Assembly (NCBI GenBank): GCA_029863525.1
Contig: JAOTVL010000001.1
Coordinates: 24,113-88,112, forward strand
Origin: Gemmatimonadota bacterium
GTDB taxonomy: Bacteria; Gemmatimonadota; Gemmatimonadetes; Longimicrobiales; Gaopeijiaceae
DNA length: 64,000 bases
Reading direction: 5' to 3'
In this document: piece by piece, positions 57,509-64,000 of the stretch
Numbering within the stretch: the stretch's first letter is position 1
How the letters are laid out: the number at the start of each line of letters is the position of its first letter
Made by a program: the position numbers and the translations under genes
Notes under the pieces: generated by a model
The model's input: the letters and a program-made list of their open reading frames with translations, nothing else
What the model was told of the DNA's origin: nothing
Database searches by the model: none

Positions 57509-59071
57509 TCAGCCTGAGGAGAGCGCGGCCGCCGGCTCGGTTCCCGACTCGAGTGTGCGATCCAAGAGCGTATCGACGTCGTCGAGCCGGGTCGCTTCCA
57601 CGAGGATCTGGTATGCGAAGAGCCGGGGCCACACCCTGGCCAGCCAAGAGGCTACACCGTCGATGAAACGGAGCAGCGGTGAGGTGCCGATCATATCGCG
57701 CACCGGAGGGCCGAATCCCCGCACCAGGTCGATGCGGAAGCCCTCGCCCTCCAGGGTCCTGCAGAACGAGCGCACGGTGAACAACCGTGTGTGGGTGCGG
57801 TCGAGAATGCCCTTCTTGCCATAATTGAACTGGCCGATCGTGAGCATCAGGCGCACCAGCACGTAAGCAACGTTCCCCGTACTTGCGATCAGGGTGCCGC
57901 CCGGCTTCATGGCCCGACCGATTTCGCGCAGACTGCGCTCCGGTCTGGACAGATGCTCGATCACGTCGAGCGCCACGACGTAGTCGGCCGGCCCGTCCAT
58001 GGTTTCGACCAAGGAATCCGCGAACGGTCGGTCGAGGTTCACGCGTTCGTACGGGTAGGGGAAGTCGCGGTCGGGCACCTCCAGATCGACCGCCGCCACC
58101 TCGAGGCCTTTCTGGTGAAGCCGCAGGCCGACCTCACCGTGACCCGCACCCAGCTCCAGCACCCGGGCTTCCTTCCGCCAATCGTAATCCAGGACGTACT
58201 GGTGGACGGTGTTGGGCGCCTCCTTGAAGACGTACTCGTCCGAGCCGAAGACGTCGAACTTCGGGTGGTATACGAGGTGGTACCGGTTCGCACGTGAGCG
58301 AAGCACGGTTCCGATACAATGCACTGCGTAGGGGATCCCCTCGACGTGGCAGATCTCGTCGCCGTAATAGGTCGGGATCGGCACCTCGACGATCTTCAGC
58401 CCCCGACCGAGAAGCTGGATGATGATCTCGGTATCGAAGTGGAAGTCGTCGGTGTTGTACTCGAACGGGACTTGCTCGAGGGCCGACACTCGATAGGCAC
58501 GGTATCCGGAATGGAACTCGGACAAGCTCGCGTCGAGAAGACGGTTTTCGGCAAAGGTGAGGATCTTGTTCCCGACGAACTTGTACAGCGGCATGCCTCC
58601 TCGACGCGCCGCGCCCGGGACCATCATGCGGGAGCCGAACACGGCCGCCGTTTCCCGATCGTCGAAAGGGGCCAGGATCCGAGGCAGGAACTCCGGAGCG
58701 TACTGGCCGTCGCCGTGCAGCAGGACCACGACGTCGAAGCCACAGCGGGACGCGTATTGGTATCCCAGCTTCTGATTTCCGCCGTAGCCCTGGTTGTAGG
58801 GCGTCCGGAAGACCTCCAGGATCGGAATCTCGTCGCGGAGTGCTCGAGCGAGCGGGATCGTCTCGTCAGAGCTGGAGTCATCGATGACGAAGATACTCGT
58901 CAGGTGCTGACGCAATTCGTCGGGGATCCTGAGGAGCGTGTCGCGGATATGACTTTCGGCATTGTACGCGACGACGAAGATCGCGACCCGCTGTTCGCGT
59001 GCCACCTTCAGGCCGAGGGTGAACTCTTCGTCCGAGAGCCCCTCGACGTCGCTGAGCCGGACCGGATCCAT
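57509..59071 (-). CDS. Fused GT2 glycosyltransferase and class I methyltransferase
   Basis: ATG at 59071 gives 520 residues; starts at 59149 or 59248 add non-homologous sequence overlapping the divergent gene. Residues about 25-250 are a GT2 domain of the dolichyl-phosphate/polyprenyl sugar transferase type: AIFVVAYNAESHIRDTLLRIP, FVIDDSSSDETIPLA, NQGYGGNQKLGYQYA, VVVLLHGDGQYAPEFLP and FHSGYRAYRVSAL. Residues about 300-470 form a methyltransferase: ARVLELGAGHGEVGLRLHQKGLEVAAVDLE, VVALDVIEHLSRPERSLREIGRAMKPGGTLIASTGN. It likely transfers a sugar to a lipid carrier or glycan and methylates the same or a related product (inference). No membrane helix was noticed. Confidence 0.88.
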   Translation of the reverse strand: MDPVRLSDVEGLSDEEFTLGLKVAREQRVAIFVVAYNAESHIRDTLLRIPDELRQHLTSIFVIDDSSSDETIPLARALRDEIPILEVFRTPYNQGYGGNQKLGYQYASRCGFDVVVLLHGDGQYAPEFLPRILAPFDDRETAAVFGSRMMVPGAARRGGMPLYKFVGNKILTFAENRLLDASLSEFHSGYRAYRVSALEQVPFEYNTDDFHFDTEIIIQLLGRGLKIVEVPIPTYYGDEICHVEGIPYAVHCIGTVLRSRANRYHLVYHPKFDVFGSDEYVFKEAPNTVHQYVLDYDWRKEARVLELGAGHGEVGLRLHQKGLEVAAVDLEVPDRDFPYPYERVNLDRPFADSLVETMDGPADYVVALDVIEHLSRPERSLREIGRAMKPGGTLIASTGNVAYVLVRLMLTIGQFNYGKKGILDRTHTRLFTVRSFCRTLEGEGFRIDLVRGFGPPVRDMIGTSPLLRFIDGVASWLARVWPRLFAYQILVEATRLDDVDTLLDRTLESGTEPAAALSSG

Positions 59072-59180
59072 CGGGCCAACATGCCGCGCCGACTCCGCAG
59101 AGCCAAGGGCGACGGCCGCGTTGCATGCCCCGGGCGAAATCTCTGGCATCGCTTCCAGGGCGCGTCTACCTTGCCCGACG

Positions 59181-60866
59181 ATGACTTTTCCACCCTCCTC
59201 GCCGCTCGACTTCATCGGGCGGCATCGTGGCGTGATCGTCGTCCTCATCGCCGCTGCGGTCGTGCGTTTGGCCGATCTCTCCGAGTGGTGGCTGAATCCC
59301 GACGAAGGGATCTACTACTCGATTCTGACCCGGGCCGACTTCTCGGGCTTCTGGCAAGAAGTGACCGCGAACGCGCACCCCCCGCTCTACTACCTGTTGC
59401 TGCGCGGCCTCGGCGTGTTCACCTGGGACTTCTTCTGGTTGCGTGTCTTCTCCGTCGTGTGCGGACTCGCGGCCGTGCTGGGCGTGTGGGCCGTGGCCCG
59501 ACGACTGGGGGGAGACGGCTCACGGGGCGCCGTGGCGGGCCTCGTCGCCGGAGTCGTGCTCGCCTTCGCCCCGGGGCCGATCGAGCTCTCGCAGGTCATG
59601 CGACCGTACATGCTCCAGCTCGCTCTGCTGGCGTGGGCACTCTATCACCTGTTGGGCTACCGGCGCTCGGCGTCCGGCCTCGAGCTCGTATCATACGTGA
59701 CGCTCGCAACGCTGGCCCTCCTGGTGCATTACAGCTCGGTCTTGGCGCTCGCGGTATTCGGGCTCCTGGTACTCACAGACGGAATGGAAGCCCGGTTCGC
59801 TTCGCTTTCGTGGCGAAGGCTGATGGTGGCGCACGCGGTACCGGCCACCGTGGTGCTCGGGCTGTATTTCTTCCACCTTCGACCGCTCGCCGCCAGCGCC
59901 TTGGCGGACGATGCCCTCGACGGCTGGCTGAGCTTCTACATGATCGGCTCGCCGCCGGAGGCGTGGTTCTCTTTCCTCGGGTTTCAGCACCTCCTCGCGG
60001 GTCCTTGGCTGCGTGGTCCGATGGCCCTCGCTCTGCTGGTGGCGATCGGCGCTGCAGTCTGGACTCGGGAGACCGGCGTCGCGGTGCTCGCGGGGGGAGC
60101 GCTGCTCGTGGCGGTACTCGCCGCCGGGCTCGGCCTCTACCCGTTCGGCTCCACGCGCCACTCGGTTTGGCTGCTGGCGTTCACCGTTCCCACCATGGGG
60201 TGGTTGGCCGCAAACCTGCTCGATGCGCGCCCGGGTCGCCGAGCTATTCAGGTCGGTCTGCCGCTCCTGCTGATCGGGCTCGGCGGGCCGGTCGGAACGG
60301 TCATGGGTCTGGCCCGCGCTCCTTGGTCGCCCTCGGACCGGGTCCTGCGCCAAGACGACCTCGGGTCGATGGTGGACGTGCTCGACCCCGCGGCTGGTCC
60401 GCAGCCGATTTTCATGAGCGCGCAGACGTTCTACCTGCTCATGCCGTTCTACGCGTTGGAGCGGGAGCAGGCCGTCTTCTCGCCCGACAGCACGGTCTTC
60501 CGATTCGACTACGGTGCGCGGACGGTGCTGGTGGGCGTCGCGTGGGACTTCACCCTCGCGACGACGAACGAATCACCGGACCAACTCGACCCGCCCCTCG
60601 CCGACGGTCCGAGGGCCGGCCCTCGTGGAGCGGGCTCGGGTGATCTCGCCTCGGTGCTGAGATCCGCGTCCTCGGCATTCCCGGCGCTCGACCCGAAGAG
60701 ACACGAGCGCGGCCTGATCTTGGTAGGTGGCTGGCGGCCCGCCTTCGTCGACGAGCTCCAGATGCTCGCGGGTCGCGCGCCGATTCTCAGTTCTCGAAGA
60801 AGTGTCCCCGGACTTTATGCGTTCGTGATCGACGGGCCCGCGCTGGCCGCTTCCCTCGGACTCTGA
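59181..60866 (+). CDS. Polytopic membrane glycosyltransferase (GT39/ArnT-like)
   Basis: ATG at 59181 gives 561 residues; the track start (58962) is antisense to the divergent GT2 gene. The protein has about ten membrane helices. The first periplasmic loop contains LADLSEWWLNPDEGIYYSILTRADFSGFWQEVTANAHPPLYYLLLRG, matching the GT-C acidic motif (NPDE) and HPPLYY pattern of the PMT/ArnT/dolichyl-phosphate-mannose family. The C-terminal soluble part (about 415-561) ends in RSVPGLYAFVIDGP. It likely uses a polyprenyl-phosphate sugar donor, which its divergent GT2 neighbour could make. The acceptor is unknown. Confidence 0.87.
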   Translation: MTFPPSSPLDFIGRHRGVIVVLIAAAVVRLADLSEWWLNPDEGIYYSILTRADFSGFWQEVTANAHPPLYYLLLRGLGVFTWDFFWLRVFSVVCGLAAVLGVWAVARRLGGDGSRGAVAGLVAGVVLAFAPGPIELSQVMRPYMLQLALLAWALYHLLGYRRSASGLELVSYVTLATLALLVHYSSVLALAVFGLLVLTDGMEARFASLSWRRLMVAHAVPATVVLGLYFFHLRPLAASALADDALDGWLSFYMIGSPPEAWFSFLGFQHLLAGPWLRGPMALALLVAIGAAVWTRETGVAVLAGGALLVAVLAAGLGLYPFGSTRHSVWLLAFTVPTMGWLAANLLDARPGRRAIQVGLPLLLIGLGGPVGTVMGLARAPWSPSDRVLRQDDLGSMVDVLDPAAGPQPIFMSAQTFYLLMPFYALEREQAVFSPDSTVFRFDYGARTVLVGVAWDFTLATTNESPDQLDPPLADGPRAGPRGAGSGDLASVLRSASSAFPALDPKRHERGLILVGGWRPAFVDELQMLAGRAPILSSRRSVPGLYAFVIDGPALAASLGL

Positions 60867-60971
60867 AGGGGCGAAGCGCCGCTTCGTTGATTACCTTCGG
60901 CGCAGTACCGGACCACCCTCCCCGATGGCACACCCACCTGGTGACTCGTAATCGGGAGATGGAGATCGCCA

Positions 60972-62612
60972 ATGCCCGCATCCCAAAAGCCCCGCACGGG
61001 TCCGCCCGGGACCGATGCAGCCCCGGGCGCCGTGACCGCCGATCTGGGACTCTTCAGCGCGGGTCTCGGGTCCGAAGGCGATCGCTTCCTCCGACTCTTC
61101 CGGGCTGCTCCCGTGCCAATGGCGCTCACCGATACCGCATCGAGACACTTCGTCGAGGCCAACGACCGCTGGTGTGAGGTTACCGGGTATGCACGAGGTC
61201 AGCTCGTGGGCCGCAGCGCTCTGGAGCTCGGGATCTGGGGCGACCCGAAGCAGAGGGACGCACTCCTGGCCCACCTCGAAGTGGAGGAACTGGTCGACAA
61301 CTTTCGGCTCAGCTTCAGACGGCGCGACGGGGAATTGCGTGAGGCGTTCGGTTCCATCCAGGTCGTTGAACTGATGGGGCGGAGGCTCTGGTTCTCGGTC
61401 CTTCACGACGTCACGGATCAGACGTTGCTCGAAGAAGAGCGCGCGCGCATGGTCGAGCAGCAACACGCCCTCGAGCGCTTGAGCGCGATCGGTGAGCTCG
61501 CCGGTGGCGTGGCGCACGACATCAACAACCTCCTACTTCCCATTCTCGTGAACGCCGAATTGTCGCTCCCGGACGCGGAGGGCGACCTGCGGGTCCAGCT
61601 CGAGGAGATGAGGGAAGCGGCGCTGCGAGGTCGGCAGCTGACCAAGAAGCTGCTGGCCTTCGGTAGGAAGCAGGTTCTGCAGAAGCGTCCGATCGACGTG
61701 AACGCCGTCGTACGATCCGCCGAGCCGTTCCTCCGACGGCTCGTGCCTCCGGGGGTGCGACTGGAATTCAGTCTCGCGGAGAACCTCCCGAACGCGTTCG
61801 TCGACCCCACGCAGACGGAGCAGGTTCTGATGAACCTGGTCATCAACGCGCGGCAGGCGATCGGACGAGACGGTCATGTCGAGGTGAGCACCTTCGCGTC
61901 CGAGCCTCCCATCGGGTCAGTACCCATGGGGGTCAGTGAACCGACCGGCGAACACGTTTATCTCCAGGTAGCCGACGACGGCCCCGGCATCCCCAAACAA
62001 CTGCGCGAGAAGATCTTCGAGCCGTTTTTCACGACGAAATCCGAGGCGGCCGGAACCGGTCTGGGACTCTCCACGGTGCTCGGCATCGTCGAACAGCACG
62101 CCGGGCACGTGTTCGTGGGAGAGAGTGCTCAGGGAGGCGCTCGGGTGACCATCGGCCTCCCGTTGCATGCTCGAGACCAGCACGATGAATCCGCGGCCGA
62201 TGGGGACAGAGCCGGGCAGGCGTTCGATCGGGGCATGGGGGAGGGGATCACCGTGCTCGTGGTCGAGGACGACGACGCCGTACGATCGGTGACATCCCGG
62301 GTACTTCGATTCTACGGGTACCGGGTGCTCGAAGCCGCGCACGGCGCCGCCGCCCTCGAGCTCATCGACGCGGGTGAGCAATCCGTCGACTTGGTGGTCA
62401 CCGACATCGTGATGCCCGGGATGACCGGCCTGCAGCTCCGAGACCGGATTTCAGCGCGCCCCTCTGCTGTTCCCGTCGTTTTCGTGTCCGGGTACAGCTG
62501 GAACGCGCTCGCCGACCACGGTGTCGATCGGAACTCCATACGCATTCTCGAGAAGCCGTTTTCTCCGACCAAGCTCCTCGAGATCGTGGCGGAGGAACTG
62601 GCACTTGAGTGA
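60972..62612 (+). CDS. Hybrid sensor histidine kinase (PAS-HisKA-HATPase-REC), soluble
   Basis: The 546-residue protein begins after a GGAG. It has a PAS domain (about 38-155: [39 protein letters not shown]), then HisKA with H182 in [18 protein letters not shown]. The HATPase has N-box [12 protein letters not shown]1 [18 protein letters not shown] and G2 GTGLGLS. A C-terminal receiver follows ([10 protein letters not shown]...[12 protein letters not shown], phospho-acceptor D478). No membrane helix is seen, so the signal is cytoplasmic, read by PAS. It overlaps the next response-regulator gene by 8 bp and presumably signals to it. Confidence 0.94.
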   Translation: MPASQKPRTGPPGTDAAPGAVTADLGLFSAGLGSEGDRFLRLFRAAPVPMALTDTASRHFVEANDRWCEVTGYARGQLVGRSALELGIWGDPKQRDALLAHLEVEELVDNFRLSFRRRDGELREAFGSIQVVELMGRRLWFSVLHDVTDQTLLEEERARMVEQQHALERLSAIGELAGGVAHDINNLLLPILVNAELSLPDAEGDLRVQLEEMREAALRGRQLTKKLLAFGRKQVLQKRPIDVNAVVRSAEPFLRRLVPPGVRLEFSLAENLPNAFVDPTQTEQVLMNLVINARQAIGRDGHVEVSTFASEPPIGSVPMGVSEPTGEHVYLQVADDGPGIPKQLREKIFEPFFTTKSEAAGTGLGLSTVLGIVEQHAGHVFVGESAQGGARVTIGLPLHARDQHDESAADGDRAGQAFDRGMGEGITVLVVEDDDAVRSVTSRVLRFYGYRVLEAAHGAAALELIDAGEQSVDLVVTDIVMPGMTGLQLRDRISARPSAVPVVFVSGYSWNALADHGVDRNSIRILEKPFSPTKLLEIVAEELALE

Positions 62613-63237
62613 GGTCTTCCGCGTGCTCCTCGCTGACGATCACCCCCTGGTGGTTCGCGCCCTGCGAGCGTTGCTCGAGCGTGAGCACGACTTCGAGGTG
62701 GTTGGTGAGGTCGACGACTTCCGATCACTGGCGACGGCGCTCGAGAAGAACAGGCCCGACGTGCTGGTGGTCGACGTCGGGATGCCCGGAGGGGACGCGG
62801 TCGAGATGGTGCGCCGAGCGCGCCGTGATGACAAAGATCTACGGGTGCTGGTCTTGAGTGGCTTTCCCGAGGAGGACTTCATCGTTCGCATGATCGACGC
62901 GGGCGCGGCAGGATATGCGCGGAAGGACGCCGACCCCGCCGAGCTTCTCGCGGCCATCCGCAAGGTCGCCAACGGCCACATGTCGATCAGCGAAGCGGGA
63001 GCCCTCGCCCTCGCGGCGTCGGCCGCCGGAAGGGGCTCGGAGCACGAGAAGCTCTCCGATCGAGAACTTCAGGTTCTGCGACTCCTGGGCCGGGGCTCGA
63101 GCGTCGGCGACATCGCCGTCGAGCTCCACCTGAGCCCCAAGACCATCTCGACCTATCGGGTGCGGATGATGGAGAAGATGGGGTTCACGACGACCGCCGA
63201 CATCATCCGGTACGCGGTGCGCCGGGGACTCGTGTAG
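62605..63237 (+). CDS. LuxR/NarL-family response regulator
   Basis: TTG at 62605 is chosen because the receiver starts directly after it ([25 protein letters not shown]) and a GGAGG lies about 9 bp upstream; the track start (62521) reads through the kinase frame. The 210-residue protein has a receiver (D57 in DVLVVDVGMPGG) and a LuxR HTH (LSDRELQVLRLLGRGSSVGDIAVELHLSPKTISTYRVRMMEKMGFTTTADIIRYAVRRGLV). It is very likely phosphorylated by the overlapping hybrid kinase and then binds DNA. Targets are unknown. Confidence 0.92.
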   Translation: MSEVFRVLLADDHPLVVRALRALLEREHDFEVVGEVDDFRSLATALEKNRPDVLVVDVGMPGGDAVEMVRRARRDDKDLRVLVLSGFPEEDFIVRMIDAGAAGYARKDADPAELLAAIRKVANGHMSISEAGALALAASAAGRGSEHEKLSDRELQVLRLLGRGSSVGDIAVELHLSPKTISTYRVRMMEKMGFTTTADIIRYAVRRGLV

Positions 63238-63354
63238 GACGGCGACCGACACGAATTTGGGACGTGGACTGACACCGCAGACGGCCCCGGAGCGTGATCT
63301 TCCACGGAAACCAGGCCGGATTCGGCGTTTCCGCTACATGAGCCGGAGGTCCAC

Positions 63355-63759
63355 GTGGGCACAGTCCTCGTCGTCGACGACGACCCGACCGTACGAACGG
63401 TCGTCGCGCGCCTGATCAAACTCGAGGGCCATGTAGTGCTCGAGGCTGAGGACGGTCGCGTAGCCCTGCGGCTCATGGCCGACCGCGACATCGACCTCGC
63501 GCTCGTCGACATCTATATGCCCGAGATGGATGGGATCGAGCTCCTCATGCGGCTCAGGGGAGACTTTCCCCGAACGCGTGTGGTCGCCATGTCCGGCGGA
63601 GGCCCGGTTCCGGCCAGCCACGTCCTCGACGTCGCGACGCTCCTCGGTGCGACGGACGTGCTGCAAAAGCCCTTCGGTCCGGACGACGTGCGTGCCCACC
63701 TGCGCGCACTGGGCCGGGGCTCGGAAGACCCTCCCGCCGACGTGACGCCCTCGGGCTGA
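63355..63759 (+). CDS. Stand-alone receiver-domain response regulator
   Basis: GTG at 63355 begins a 134-residue CheY-like protein: TVLVVDDDPTVRTVVARLIKLEGHVVLEAEDGRVALRLMADRDIDLALVDIYMPEMDGIELL (D52), T/S position in VVAMSGGG and Lys in VLQKPFGPDD. There is no output domain; the last 15 residues are disordered (GSEDPPADVTPSG). It follows the LuxR-type regulator by 117 bp and may be a phosphate sink or diffusible partner for the hybrid kinase (inference). Confidence 0.88.
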   Translation: MGTVLVVDDDPTVRTVVARLIKLEGHVVLEAEDGRVALRLMADRDIDLALVDIYMPEMDGIELLMRLRGDFPRTRVVAMSGGGPVPASHVLDVATLLGATDVLQKPFGPDDVRAHLRALGRGSEDPPADVTPSG

Positions 63760-63768
63760 CCTCGTTCG

Positions 63769-63993
63769 CTACCGACCGGTCAGAATCACTTCGGTCTCGT
63801 CGGGGAGCCGCATCCGCACCCAGCTGTTGGTCGTCTCGCAGAGGGTACAAAGGGCGAAGTTCTCGTCGATCACCTCGAGGTCCGAAATCTGGTCGCACGC
63901 ATCGCACCGAGCCTGCACGGTCTCGAAGCGATCGTCGTCCAAGTGGCTCTTCGCCAGTCGGATCCCCATCACGATGCCAGGCTTGCCGGTCAT
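63769..63993 (-). CDS. Small zinc-ribbon protein of unknown function
   Basis: The 74-residue protein has two Cys pairs, CDAC and CTLC, in ARCDACDQISDLEVIDENFALCTLCETTNSW, a zinc-ribbon pattern, followed by MRLPDETEVIL. An internal ATG at 63969 (MGIRLAKSH) may be the true start. No family is recognised. It ends 9 bp from the convergent receiver gene; its upstream region lies outside the window. Confidence 0.55.
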   Translation of the reverse strand: MTGKPGIVMGIRLAKSHLDDDRFETVQARCDACDQISDLEVIDENFALCTLCETTNSWVRMRLPDETEVILTGR

Positions 63994-64000
63994 GGGGCAC

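Noticed and set aside
58319-60643. 774 aa plus-strand ORF
   Set aside because: Spans antisense of the GT2 gene and an alternate frame of the GT39-like gene; no domain-like sequence.
1-64000. CRISPR arrays, IS elements, integrases, tRNA or rRNA genes
   Set aside because: No regularly spaced direct repeats, transposase/integrase motifs, TPsiC-arm or rRNA core sequences were noticed on either strand.

Overview
The window comes from a GC-rich, didermic bacterium. The most likely source is a Gemmatimonadota-type genome. This is inferred from gene content: a TonB receptor with a carboxypeptidase-like regulatory domain, several exported S9 peptidases, DUF5916 and DUF5777 beta-barrels, many SPI/SPII signal peptides, multiheme cytochromes with TPRs, and frequent GTG starts. 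No rRNA, tRNA, CRISPR array, transposase, integrase or phage gene was seen. It reads as ordinary chromosome, densely packed into short operons with 1-30 bp gaps or ATGA/TGATG overlaps.

Layout. 1-3.2 kb: partial TonB receptor, a stub resembling a histone deacetylase N-terminus, and a D-cysteine desulfhydrase-like enzyme. 3.2-9.6 kb: a non-homologous end-joining neighbourhood with LigD and Ku, separated by a voltage-gated K+ channel with a zinc-ribbon tail and a Ca2+/cation antiporter, followed by a MerR-TPR protein. 9.6-14.2 kb: POT peptide transporter, small membrane protein, DUF5777 barrel and a D-aminoacylase-like amidohydrolase. 14.3-18.7 kb: a tight operon of aldehyde dehydrogenase, GH20 hexosaminidase lipoprotein, GNAT and methyltransferase. 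18.7-21.3 kb (minus): universal stress protein, Gly-rich protein and EEP-fold lipoprotein. 21.4-25.9 kb: diheme cytochrome c, octaheme-TPR lipoprotein and amidase. 26-31 kb (minus): S9 peptidase, alpha/beta hydrolase and MscS channel. 31.1-35.7 kb: PQQ dehydrogenase, inactive GGDEF protein, dolichol/phytol-kinase-like membrane protein, cupin and phosphodiesterase lipoprotein. 35.7-36.0 kb: a gene-free 365 bp interval dense in hairpins.

36-43.6 kb: DEAD-box helicase with an unknown 136 aa protein, LMW phosphatase with fructosamine kinase (probable protein deglycation pair), an aminotransferase, an operon ending in a DEAD-box-like protein that has lost its ATPase motifs, then infA. 43.8-48.4 kb: DUF5916 barrel, zinc-ribbon protein, NudC and an outer-membrane protein. 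48.4-57.5 kb: a large lipoprotein hydrolase, cyclophilin, S41 peptidase and two more S9 peptidases. 57.5-60.9 kb: a fused GT2-methyltransferase and a polytopic GT39-like protein. 61-64 kb: hybrid histidine kinase, LuxR-type regulator, stand-alone receiver and a zinc-ribbon protein.

Overall the genes suggest a peptide-using aerobe: TonB uptake, exported S9/S41 peptidases, POT import, amidase and D-aminoacylase-like enzymes. It has extra cytochrome-based electron transfer and NHEJ repair. The items most worth following are the pseudo-helicase operon (40.6-43.1 kb), the hairpin-rich interval (35.7-36.0 kb) and the octaheme-TPR protein.
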